In this document: positions 22,053-34,315 of the stretch, one piece after another
Layout of the letters: the number at the start of each line of letters is the position of its first letter
Numbering within the stretch: the first letter of the stretch is position 1
Source of the DNA: Garcia nutans
Lineage: Eukaryota; Streptophyta; Magnoliopsida; Malpighiales; Euphorbiaceae
Reading direction: 5' to 3'
DNA length: 64,000 bases
Assembly: GCA_947685225.1 (NCBI GenBank)
Contig: CANTUV010000035.1
Span: 7,943,501-8,007,500, forward strand
Program-made: the position numbers and the translations under genes
The notes under the pieces: generated by a model
What the model was told of the DNA's origin: nothing
What the model saw: the letters and a program-made list of their open reading frames with translations, nothing else
Database searches by the model: none

Positions 22053-24895
22053 TGTAATACCCTAAAATCTAGTAGCTTAAATGTTGTAAAAATGAATGAA
22101 TAAAATGAGAAAAAAAATCTTTGATTAAAATAAAATTATAATGTGCCAAAGTAATAAACAAAAACTTTAAAGTATCTGGATTGAAAACTCTACAACTGTG
22201 AATCAAATCAATTAACTGTAAGTTATTAAATAATTAATTATATTTGTATATAAATTATTAGAGAAACAAAATGACCTATTAGAGTGATAAAGAAATCATT
22301 CATATATAAAGAAGTAAAATTTATGTGTTACTAAAGTCATGAAAATGTAAATTTTAAAATACTTTAGCTATGTGAACCCGTATGTATAAAAATCTTAGGG
22401 TATTATACTTGAAATATACTATAACTTAATTAATAATATCTTAATATAATAATATACAGTAAAACCATATAAGACAAATTAAAATTTAAAATTAGAAGTG
22501 AAAACAATTTTAAAGAAATTAATTACAAGTTTAGATAACAAGTTATGGTGTAAAATGACAAAAAGGGCATTTAAGTTAATAAAAGAAATGTATAAGATTG
22601 AGAGGCAAAATGGACATTTCACTCACTTAATTCTCAGCCAAAATAAGTGGGTAACTCATCTATTTTGAATAGTAATAGGTGCTGGAAAATGTTGACTAAA
22701 AGTTGATAGAAATTGTTTTGGTCTTATCTTTTCTTCTTTCTCTTTTCTTGTTACTATCAAGAACACATCTTCTTTATCACGACCCTCTCTCATTTTCCAG
22801 CAGCTAAAAACCATTCCTAAGCTAGTTTCTTATGTTTAGAAGTGATCCAAAGTGAAAAATTAAATCAACAAAGTGATATAAAGGCAAAGAAGGCAAAAGA
22901 ACTCCTAAAGGTAAGAATCTGAAAATTCTGAATCTTAATCTTTTATTTTGTTTTTCTAATTTTAAATCTATTATTTATTAAATCTAAGCTAAAAATTATC
23001 ATTTGTACATATTAATTAAGTATTTAGGATGTTAGAAATCAATTTTTATTGAAAGAAATTGAAAGGAATGAAGCTAAAAATCATAACACTCAAATCTGTC
23101 TAAATATTACAGCTTGAATTATCAATAAATTAGCTACTGTGTTTTATTTATTTTAACATGAAAATGAGCTTTAAAATTAATCAAAAATTACAGAAAGGTT
23201 TATTTGGATTTTGGGAAGGTGGTGGTAAAAGGCCAAGTCAAAATGATGAAGGAAGATGAGTGAGTAAATAAATAAACACAAGCTGCTCATTTTAATAGTC
23301 TGAATGAATACTATTGAGATTTTGCTGCTGTGTTTAAATTATTTACCTATATACATAAACTCTATAAATTGTGAAAATTTACAGAGAGGTCATATATAAT
23401 GTTGGGAATATGCTGGTAAAATTTCAGGGCAAATTAATTTAAATAAATTAATATATAATTAAATGAATACAAATTACTCAAGTGCTGGAATTTAGGTATT
23501 TTGTTGATGTAGGACTGAATTGAGCATAATAAAATATATTTGATTTGGTCATAAATATAAGCATATTATAGATGAATATAATCTCTAGTATGTGTATTTA
23601 ATGTTCTCAAAAGTATAAATATTAATTTAATAAATAAGTAAATTAAATAACATAAAGAATCCAATGTACATTGTTATAGGCATATGACACATATTTGAAC
23701 TTACTCTATTATATAACTCTATTATAATATAATTTGTAAAATTTGAATTCATAATTATAAAATAAATTTTAGGACATATTAAGATATTAAAACAGGACAT
23801 AGGTTCCTAATAAATAATTAAGACAAAAAAATGATAAATTAAACAAAATAAACCTAAATGTGTGATTTATATGTGGATGTGAATATAGGTCGGGTATTGC
23901 CATCAAATTAATCAATTATTATCAATAACTTAGAGGAATCAAATTTGCATATTCAAGGTGAGTTATAGTGTCCAACCCTTGCTTTGTCACTTTTAGAATT
24001 CTTTGATGAAAATTTAACCATTGTTGATATTTAAGCCATATGATATCATTTATTGTTTGTGATTCTGTATTTGTGAATTGTGAAAACCAATGTGGCCTCT
24101 TGGCCTATGTGATCATACCAAGCCATTTGATTAGCCAATATGACAGAATTCCAACTTGATGGGGGCTATACCATCAGGCTATGTGCACATAGAAGTTCGT
24201 GATTTGTAGGGTAGAAGCTACCCTTATGTGAATGTGATGTGTGATAGCACTGGAATAATGATATATTGTCTTCAGTGTCATTGCTATGTGTTATCTGTCA
24301 TATTATATAATTTGTTTTTGTGATTTTGGTCCAATTATTGTAGGCCTTTCTTATGCATTAAATTTCATTGTTATACCTTTATTGTGCAGCCGCCTTATTT
24401 ATTTATTATCCTTGAACATTGAAATATCGTTATTGCATATTCTACCCTTGTGACACTGTTATTTCACTGAGTTGACGACTCACCCCATCGTCTGTGGTTT
24501 CAGGTAGAGGTGACCCAGGACCATAAGCTTCTTGATTTCTTCTTCCAGCAAGAAGCTTGAGAATAATGTAATTAGTCAATACTATCATATGTAATTAAAT
24601 AATAATATTTGTGCTATACTCTAGTTGCTCCATAGTAATATTGTGAATAGTTTGGTAAATTATGGAAATAAACCATAATGTAATAAATAAATAAAATATT
24701 TGTAAATAATATATAATATATAAATACATGTGTTATTATGAGTAAATAATAAAGTTTTAAAATAAAGTTATAATTTACTAGTGTAATAATTAATTTGTAT
24801 AAATTCATAAATTAGTTGGGTTCTACGTGGTGTCTGGTGGCCTTAAGCCTACCTGGACCCTAGGACCGTCACACTTCTAAAAATGGGGTGTGACA
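22053..24895 (+). repeat. 5' LTR of the Ty3/gypsy element
   Basis: 2843 bp, starting TGTAATACCCTAAAATC and ending GGGGTGTGACA. It matches 29439-32282 over its whole length with scattered substitutions and single-base indels. It is long for a Tekay-type element of this size, so LTRs make up more than half of the element. Confidence 0.95.
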
Positions 24896-24899
24896 GAGG

Positions 24900-24911
24900 T
24901 GGTATCAGAGC
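24900..24911 (+). other. Primer binding site (initiator tRNA-Met type)
   Basis: TGGTATCAGAGC, four bases after the 5' LTR, complementary to the 3' end of plant initiator methionine tRNA. It primes minus-strand DNA synthesis. Confidence 0.93.
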
Positions 24912-25074
24912 TTAGGTTTATAATAATATATATAGGTTAAAGGTTCGTAAGCATAAATGTGTAAGAATACTATGGAGCTTAGGATTATTCTGTCATGTCT
25001 TGTTTTCGTTATTATCTAGATCTGCGTTAATTCGTGCGCTAATTAAATAATTCTTTTCTCTCTTATAGTTAGAT

Positions 25075-28000
25075 ATGGAAAACCGAAGAAGACCTAGGGC
25101 AATTAGATCTGAGGGAGCTGTTCCTTCTGAGGAATCAGTATAAAGAGTTGAGAATGTAAGGACTCCTCCTCCAGAACCACAGGCAGCTGAAGATAGAATA
25201 ACTGGAATGATGGAAAGACTTGAACAATTACAGAAAAATTATGAGTTGATAATGGAAATGATGATACAACAAAGACAACAACAATAGCAACAACAGGCTC
25301 CTATCCCTGAATTCCATGTTCCTCCACCTCCACCACCACAGATGGAATCAAATGAAGAAAGAAAATTATTAGCTGAATTTTTGAAACTTAGTCCTCCAAT
25401 CTATAAAGGGGAAGAAGATCCTACAGAGTTTTTAGAGAAAATGAAAGCAAAAACTCAAATACTTCGTTGTCCAGACAAGAAAGCAATTGAATTTGCAGGG
25501 TACCAAATGAGAGGTGATGCGAAGGAATGGTACAAGAGAGTTGTGGTTGGAATATTGAAAGAAAATGTTCTTTTAACTTGGGAGCAATTTGCAGAAATGG
25601 TATTGCAAGAGTTTTTACTAGAAAGTGTTAGGCAAGCCAAGGCTTTAGAGTTTGAGAGGTTAGTACAAACACCTGGTATGACAATATCTGAATATGCAAG
25701 ACAATTTAATTAGTTGAGTAAGTATGTACCTGCTCTAGTACCAAATGAAGCAGCAAGAATACATCGATTCAGAAGAGGACTAGTACCAAATGTACCTTTG
25801 ATTGCAGCAGAAACAAGACCACAAACATCTCAGACTACTGTGCAGATGGAAAGGGGACATAGATTTAGTGGATTTGGAAGAGGTTCTGGAAGAGGCAGTG
25901 TTACTGAGAGACCTGCAGTACAGTCACCATCTGGTAGGGGTAGAGGGAGAGTGTATACTTTATCACCTCAGGAGGCACAAGTATCAAATGCAGCTATTAC
26001 AGGTATCATTTCCATTCAATCTGTTAAAGGAAGGGTGTTATTTGATTCAGGGGCAACTCATTCTTTTGTGTCTACCTATTTTGCTTCCAAATTACATGTA
26101 CCTTCCAAACTGCTTGATATACCTCTCACTGTGTTTACTCCTTTAGAGGAAGAAATTGTTGTTAAAAATGTATATCCTTCTTGTGAGGTAGTGATTGATA
26201 ATAAAATCTTGAGAGCTGATTTGATAGAATTACCAGTGTTAGAGTTTGATGTTATTTTGGGAATGGATTGGCTATCTAAGTATTTGGCCACCTTAGATTG
26301 TAATGGTAAGAGGGTAATATTTCATAGTTCATCAGGGGAAATTTTTGAATTTCAGGGGGATAGGAGTGAAGTGTTAAATAGTTTGATCTCAGCAATTAGT
26401 GCAAAAAGATTATTAAGAAATGGATGTATAGGGTATTTGGCCCATGTCAGAGATACTAGTGTTTCATTCCCTAGTTTGGATCAAATACCTGCAGTACGAG
26501 AGTTTCCTGATGTATTCCCTGATGATCTGACCACTTTATCTCCAAAAAGGGAAATAGAATTTAGTATAGATTTACTACCTGGTACAACACCTATTTCTAT
26601 CCCTCCATACAGAATGGTTCCAACTGAGTTGAAGGAGTTGAAAGCACAATTACAAGATCTTTTGGATAAAAGCTTTATTAGGCCTAGCAGTTCACCCTGG
26701 GGTGCACCAGTATTATTTGTCAAGAAAAAAGATGGTTCACTTCGAATGTGTATAGACTACAGATAGTTGAATAGGGTGACTATAAAGAACAAATATCCTT
26801 TGCCTAGAATTGATGATTTGTTTGATCAATTACAAGGGGCAAGTTATTTTTCTAAGATAGATCTTCGCTCTGGGTACCATCAATTGAGAATCAAGATGGA
26901 AGATGTACCTAAAACTGCATTTCGAACTAGATATGGCCATTATGAGTTTTTGGTACTACCTTTCGGTCTCACTAATGCACCTGCAACATTTATGGATCTG
27001 ATGAATTGAGTTTTCAAGTCATACTTGGATAAATTTGTGGTTGTTTTTATAGATAATATACTGATTTATTCTAAAAGTCAGACTGAACATGAAGAGCACT
27101 TAAAGATAGCATTGCAGACGCTGAGGGAAAATCATTTATTTGCTAAATTGTCTAAGTGTGAATTTTGGCAAGAGAAAATATCTTTCTTAGGACATGTGAT
27201 CACCAGTGAAGGGTTACAAGTGGATCCTAAGAAAATTGAAGCAGTAGCTGATTGGCCTCGACCAACAAATATTACAGAAATAAGGAGTTTTCTGGGATTG
27301 GCTGGTTATTATAGGAAATTTGTAAAAGACTTTTCTAAAATCGCTACACCAATTACTAGATTGCTTCATAAAGGGGTAACGTTTGATTGGGACAGCAAAT
27401 GTGAGGAAAGCTTCTGCAGATTGAAGGAATATTTAACGTCTGCACCTATTCTTGCACTACCAACTAAAGGAGGTAAATTTACAGTGTATTGTGATGCATC
27501 CAGAGTGGGACTTGGCTGTGTTTTAATGCAGAATAATAGGGTGATTGCCTATGCCTCTAGACAACTGAGAAAGCATGAGGTTAATTATCTTACTCATGAT
27601 TTGGAAATGGCTGCTGTTATATTTGCTCTGAAGATTTGGAGACACTATTTATATGGTGAGAAATGTGAGATTTTCATAGATCATAAAAGCCTCAAATACA
27701 TCTTTCAACAGAAAGATCTAAATCTCAGGCAACGTAGATTGATGGAGCTACTTAAGGATTATGATTGTGAGATCTTATATCATTCCGGCAAAGCTAATGT
27801 GGCAGCAGATGCTTTAAGCAGGAAATCTTTGGGGAGTTTAGCACACATTCATGTAAGTCGACGACCATTAGTAAAAGAGGTTCAGAACTTATATGGCTTG
27901 GCGATACGATTTGATTTATTAGATAATGGAGCATTGATAGCCCAATTCACTGTCAAACCATTACTGATTGATCAAATTAAGACACTACAAGATGAAGATC

Positions 28001-29401
28001 AACAGTTGGTGAGAATAAAAGAAGACATTGCTACAGGCAAGACTACTGACTTTGTAATTGATGAAGGTGTATTAAAATGTGGCAATCGACTTTGTGTACC
28101 AGCAGTAGATGATCTAAAGAAACAGATAATGAAGGAGGCTCATTATGCAAACTACAATGCACATCCTGGAACTACCAAAATGTATCATGATTTGAAAGAT
28201 GTTTATTGGTGGACTGGTATGAAGAAAGATATTGCATAATTTTGTAGCAAGGTGTTTAACATGCCAACAAGTGAAATTTGAATATCAAAAATCATCTGGG
28301 CTATTACAACAGTTACCACTGCCAGAATGGAAATGGGAGAGGATTACTATGGATTTTGTGGTTGGATTACCTAGAACATCTACAAGATATGATTCTATAT
28401 GGGTGATTGTTGATAGGTTGACGAAATCTGCTCATTTTCTTCCTGTGAAAACCATCTATTCTGTGTCCCAATATGCACAATTATACTTAGATAAGATAAT
28501 AAGTTTACATGGAGTGCCTATTTCCATCATTTCTGACAGGGGGACACAATTCACCTCCAGATTCTGGTTGAAGTTACAAGAGGCATTGGGAACAAAGTTA
28601 GATTTCAGCATTGCATTTCATCCTCAAACAGATGGGCAAACAGAAAAAACTACTCAAACCTTAGAAGATATGTTGAGATTGTGTATTTTGGATTTTGGAG
28701 GTACTTGGGACAAACATTTGCCATTGATTGAATTTGCCTATAATAATAGCTACCATTTAACCATACAAATGGCACCCTATGAAGCATTATATGGAAGGAA
28801 GTGCAGATCCCCTATATGTTGGAATGAAATTGGTGAAAGATATATAGAAGGCCCAGAACTTATTCAAGAAACCATAGCGAAAGTACCATTAATTCAAGAA
28901 CGTTTGAAGACAGCTTTTAGCCGCCAGAAGAGCTATGCAGATCCTAAAAGAAAAGATGTTCAATTTAGTATTGGTGAGCATGTATTTCTGAAAATGTCAC
29001 CAATGAAGGGAGTCATAAGATTTGGTAAGAAAGGAAAGCTCTCACCAAGGTACATTGGTCCATTTGAGATCTTAGAAAGAGTGGGATTAATATCATACCG
29101 TTTGGCACTACCACCCAATATGGAACAAGTGCATCCAGTGTTTCATATTTCGATGCTTCGAAAATATGTTTATGATCCATCCCACATTTTACAAGCTTTA
29201 CTGGTAGACTTGCAGCAAGATTTGACCTATCAGGAAGTACCAGTAGTTATAGTTGATAAGCAAGTTAAAAGACTTAGAAATAAGAATATTCCTAGGGTAA
29301 AAGTTTTGTGGTAAAGTCAATCAGTAGAAGAATATACTTGGAAAACTGAGTCTGAGATGTTAGATAGATATCCTCAACTATTTAGTGGGAGATTACTTTA
29401 A
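25075..29401 (+). pseudogene. Broken gag-pol polyprotein of the Ty3/gypsy element
   Basis: One long frame from the ATG at 25075, interrupted by stops at 25141, 25285, 25711, 26764 and 27007, a stop and +1 shift near 28237, and another stop at 29312. Visible domains: retrotransposon gag (25342-25713); aspartic protease DSGATHSF (about 26043); RT with SKIDLRSGYHQ and the catalytic box FIDNILIYS, where the second Asp is Asn; RNase H with YCDAS and ADALSRK; integrase with TMDFV, SDRGTQF and a downstream Glu; chromodomain-like end (VKVLW..YTWKTESEM..YPQLF). The CCHC zinc knuckle expected between gag and protease is absent. The element cannot encode its own complete machinery. Confidence 0.92.
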
Positions 29402-29438
29402 AAAAATTCAAGGATGAATTTTAATTAGGGGAAGAGAA

Positions 29439-32282
29439 TGTAATACCCTAAAATCTAGTAGCTTAAATGTTGTACAAATGAATGAATAAAGTGAGAAAAA
29501 AAAATCTTTGATTGAAATAAAATTATAATGTGCCAAAGTAATAAACAAAAACTTTAAAGTATCTGAAATGAAAACTCTACAACTGTGAATCAAATTAATT
29601 AACTGTAAGTTATTAAATAATTAATTATATTTGTATATAAACTATTAGAGAAACAAAATGACCTATTAGAGTGATAAAGAAATCATTCATATATAAAGAA
29701 GTAAAATTTATGTGTTACTAAAGTCATGAAAATGTAAATTTTAAAATACTTTAGCTATGTGAATCCGTATGTATAAAAATCTTAGGGTATTATACTTGAA
29801 ATATACTATAACTTAATTAATAATATCTTAATATAATAATATACAGTAAAACCATATAAGATAAATTAAAATTTAAAATTAGAAGTGAAAACAATTTTAA
29901 AGAAATTAATTACAAGTGTAAATAACAAGTTATGGTGTAAAATGACAAAAAGGGCATTTGAGTTAATAAAAGAAATGCATAAGATTGAGGGGCAAAATGG
30001 ACATTTCACTCACTTAATTCTCAGCCAAAATAAGTGGGTAACTCATCTATTTTGAATAGTAATAGGTGCTGAAAAATGTTGACTAAAAGATGATAGAAAT
30101 TGTTTTGGTCTTATCTTTTCTTCTTTCTCTTTTCTTGTTACTATCAAGAACACATCTTCTTTATCACAACCCTCTCTCATTTTCCAGCAGCTAAAAACCA
30201 TTCCTAGGCTAGTTTTTTATGTTTAGAAGTGATCCAAAGTGAAAAATTAAATCAACAAAGTGATATAAAAGCAAAGAAGGCAAAAGAACTCCTAAAGGTA
30301 AGAATCTGAAAATTCTGAATCTTAATCTTTTATTTTGTTTTTCTAATTTTAAATCTATTATTTATTGAATCTGAGCTAAAAATTATCATCTGTACATATT
30401 AATTAAGTAATTAGGATGTTAGAAATCAATTTTTATTGAAAGAAATTGAAAGGAATGAAGCTAAAAATCCTAACACTCAAATATGTCTAAATATTACAAC
30501 TTGAATTATCAATAAATTAGATACTGTGTTTTATTTATTTTAACATGAAAACGAGCTTTAAAATTAATCAAAAATTACAGAAAGGTTTATTTGGATTTTG
30601 GGAAGGTGGTGGTAAAAGGCCAAGTCAAAATGATGAAGGAAGATGAGTGAGTAAATAAATAAACACAAGCTGCTCATTTTAATAGTCTGAATGAATACCA
30701 TTAAGATTTTGCTGCTGTGTTTAAATTATTTACCTATATAAATAAACTCTATAAATTGTGAAAATTTACAAAGAGGTTATATATAATGTTGGGAATATAC
30801 TGGTAAAATTTTAGGGCAAATTAATTTAAATAAATTAATATATAATTAAATGAATACAAACTACTCAAGTGCTGGAATTTAGGTATTTTGTTGATGTAGG
30901 ACTGAATTGAGCATAATAAAATATATTTGATTTGGTCATAAATATAAACATATTATAGATGAATATAATCTCTAGTATGTGTATTTAATGTTCTCAAAAG
31001 TATAAATATTAATTTAATAAATAAGTAAATTAAATAACATAAAGAATCCAATGTACATTGTTATAGGCATATGACACATATTTGAACTTACTCTATTATA
31101 TAACTCTATTATAATATAATTTGTAAAATTTGAATTCATAATTATAAAATAAATTTTAGGACATATTAAGATATTAAAACAGGGCATAGGTTCCTAATAA
31201 ATAATTAAGACAAAAAAATGATAAATTAAACAAAATAAACCTAAATGTGTGATTTATATGTGGATGTGAATGTAGGTCGGGTATTGCCATCAAATCAATC
31301 AATTATTATCAATAACTTAGAGGAATCAAATTTGCATATTCAAGGTGAGTTATAGTGTCCAACCCTTGCTTTGTCACTTTTAGAATTCTTTGATGAAAAT
31401 TTAACCATTGTTGATATTTAAGCCATATGATATCATTTATTGTTTGTGATTCTGTATTTGTGAATTGTGAAAACCAATGTGGCCTCTTGGCCTATGTGAT
31501 CATACCAAGCCATTTGATTAGCCAATATGACAGAATCCCAACTTGATGGGGGCTATACCATCAGGCTATGAGCACATAGAAGTTTGTGATTTGTAGGGTA
31601 GAAGCTACCCTTATGTGAATGTGATGTGTGATAGCACTGGAATAATGATATATTGTCTTCAGTGTTATTGCTATATGTTATCTGTCATATTATATAATTT
31701 GTTTTTGTGATTTTGGTCCAATTATTGTGGGCCTTTCTTATGCATTAAATTTCATTGTTATACCTTTATTATGCAGTCGCCTTATTTATTTATTATCCTT
31801 GAACCTTGAAATATCGTTATTGCATATTCTACCCTTGTGACACTGTAATTTCACTGAGTTGACGACTCACCCCATCGTCTGTGGTTTCAGGTAGAGGTGA
31901 CCCAGGACCATAAGCTTCTTGATTTCTTCTTCCAGCAAGAAGCTTGAGAATAATGTAATTAGTCAATACTATCATATGTAATTAAATAATAATGTTTGTG
32001 TTATACTCTAGTTGCTCCATAATAATATTGTGAATAGTTTGGTAAATTATGGAAATAAACCATAATGTAATAAATAAAGAAAATATTTGTAAATAATATA
32101 TAATATATAAATACATGTGTTATTATGAGTAAATAATAAAGTTTTAAAATAAAGTTATAATTTACTAGTGTAATAATTAATTTGTATAAATTCATAAATT
32201 AGTTGGGTTCTATATGGTGCCTGGTGGCCTTAAGCCTACCTGGACCCTAGGACCGTCACACTTCTAAAAATGGGGTGTGACA
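29439..32282 (+). repeat. 3' LTR of the Ty3/gypsy element
   Basis: 2844 bp, near-identical to the 5' LTR, with the same TG...CA ends. It follows a purine-rich tract directly. Confidence 0.95.
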
Positions 32283-33360
32283 AGTTATGTTACTCCATAT
32301 CGTATTATAACATTCATTTATTTGTAATCATGCCACTCCATATGAAATTATTAGCTTGCCACTCTAACTAGAAATTTTAAAAAATATAGCATGTCATGGT
32401 ATAATTTTTCATTAATTTGCAAAAAAGTGAGTATACATTATTCTATTTCTTCTAATCTTATTCCTTATAATTTTTTATTTATTTAATCATATTCTTTTTT
32501 CTATAAATAATCCCTTTCTATTATTTTTTCTTAAAATATTTTTTCCTCTAAACACTTATGTCCATTCATATAAATTTAAGTTGCATCAACTTTTCATTTT
32601 CTTTCGAATAAGAGTCTATTTGGGTTTTGGATAACCACTTAATTGGTTTAGTAGCCCACAGCTACTGAGGCTGTATCTGAGATGATTTTTATTTTTTAGC
32701 TTTTTTAGAAAAAACAAATCATAATGTATTTAGTAATATAATTAAGTTTTAGATTTTTTAAATAAAAATTGTTTGAAAAAATTACATTGTATTGCATACT
32801 TTTTAACATTTGTTTTTCAAAAATATTCTATTTTTTAGTATATCTTTAGTATACTAAACGGATATTCAATGCATACCTTTAAAAATAAAGTACACCTTTA
32901 TTATACTAAATATATACTAAAAATAAACATTTGAAAAATGATATTTTTGAAATTAAAAGTTGAAAAAAATGCTATTTTTAAAGTAGAAAAAGAAAAGTGG
33001 TATTTTTGAAGAAACCCCATACTATTTTACACTAAATACAGAATTTATAAAATATAGCTTTAAGAGTTTTAGTTTTAAGAAAATATTTTATATTAATAAA
33101 ACTTTTTTTAATATAAGACATTTCATATAAATAAAACTCTTTTCTATATAGCAAATTTTTCTTTTTCTATTTTTAGTAATTAAAATTTTAATAATTAGGG
33201 CAAGCAAAAGCGAAAGTCATAGCTGAAGGGATCATCATTTTACAAATTATATTTATTTTCCTTTTAAGCCTCAAAAAGCTAAACCAACCATCAATAAACA
33301 AAACAAACATCTCTATTCTTAATTTCCAATTCCATTTAAGCTTTATTTCATAAGTTGGCC
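32283..33360. other. Intergenic, no gene seen
   Basis: AT-rich. The block 32760-33030 resembles 10300-10510 and probably belongs to the same noncoding repeat family. No coding signal. Confidence 0.5.
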
Positions 33361-33900
33361 CTTTTCCTCAATTGTCAAAAGACTCTCTCTCTCTCTCTCT
33401 CTCTCTCTCCCTATCTCTCTTGCATGTAATCCTACGCTACTCTCTCCCTCTCCCTCTCCTTCACTGTCTCTGCCTTTCTCTTTACAAATTTATGTAACAC
33501 GGCCAAATCCTATTTCTTTTCAGGTAAATCGTGTCTTTTTAGATTCTTTCTCTTCTTCTTGTTTAAACTAATTGTGTTTGAGTTAAATGACTAATTTTCT
33601 TTCGCAATTACTTCCAATTTTGATTGAATTTTGAAAATTTTTAATACCCATCTTTTGTTTTTGCTAAATTCCAAGTGGGCTTTCCGTTTGGAGTTAAGAA
33701 ACTATTGTTTGGTTGTGTTTTGTGTCGTGGATGGGTTGGTGGGGGTTAGTTTTCTCTCTATTCTGATTTTAATTTTTTTGTATTTGCCTTTTAATTTTTG
33801 TAGTGATTGGACAGGATTAAGATTAATCCTTATATAATTTGCTTTTTATGTTTAATGTCTAGAAGTATGTATGGGATTATAGTTGATGATGATTTGCATG
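33361..33900 (+). other. Orphan 5' leader-like segment with (CT)n
   Basis: A (CT)n run (33383-33409) leads into a pyrimidine-rich, less AT-rich stretch ending CTTTTCAG|GTAAATC (donor at about 33525-33526), which looks like a noncoding first exon followed by an intron. A copia LTR-like sequence begins at 33901 and interrupts what follows. No coding exon of a plus-strand gene is found before the FAR1-ALDH6 gene, which seems to have its own leader near 37900-38080. It could be a broken gene start or a distant alternative first exon of that gene. Confidence 0.35.
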
Positions 33901-34205
33901 TGTTAGACATTAGACATTTAATAGCACTGGAGGTTTTGGGCTTTCTCTAGTCAAATTGATGATTTTTATGTTGTTAACTTTTAATACATAATTCGACCTT
34001 AGATATTGATAAAATAGGAAACTACAGATGTAAATAATTTCTTTCCTCCTTTGTAAAATTTGATTTTCTTCCTTATTTGTAAGATATTTATAATCATTCT
34101 TAGTTGGCATTTATCTTATTTCCTATTAGAGGAATCAGGTCAACCATCTTTTGTATTTATATATTACACATTTGTTTAATAAAATGATTATTACAAATTC
34201 TTCCA
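33901..34205 (+). repeat. Putative 5' LTR of copia element 1
   Basis: Starts TGTTAGACATTAG and ends ATTCTTCCA, about 305 bp, typical size for short-LTR copia lineages. It is followed at 34217-34229 by TGGTATCAAAGCC, a one-change match to the tRNA-Met primer binding site. No 3' partner was found, so the ends rest on the TG...CA rule and the primer site. Confidence 0.6.
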
Positions 34206-34315
34206 ATATTTCTTAATGGTATCAAAGCCTCTCTGTCTATTGAACAGAGAATAGTCTCTCTTCTTTTTCAAACACCTTCACCCTAGCATTTTTTTATGCT
34301 GCCACAAAATACGCT

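Larger units (their letters stand above)
22053..32282 (+). mobile_element. Ty3/gypsy retrotransposon, Tekay/Del chromovirus type
   Basis: A complete 10.2-kb LTR element: 5' LTR, primer binding site, gag-pol region, polypurine tract (AGGGGAAGAGAA, 29427-29438) and 3' LTR. Domain order gag, protease, RT, RNase H, integrase, then a chromodomain-like C-terminus places it among chromoviruses. The candidate 5-bp target-site duplication is AATTA (22048-22052) against AGTTA (32283-32287), one mismatch. The LTRs look about 98% identical by eye, so the insertion is young to intermediate in age. The reading frame is broken. Confidence 0.95.
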
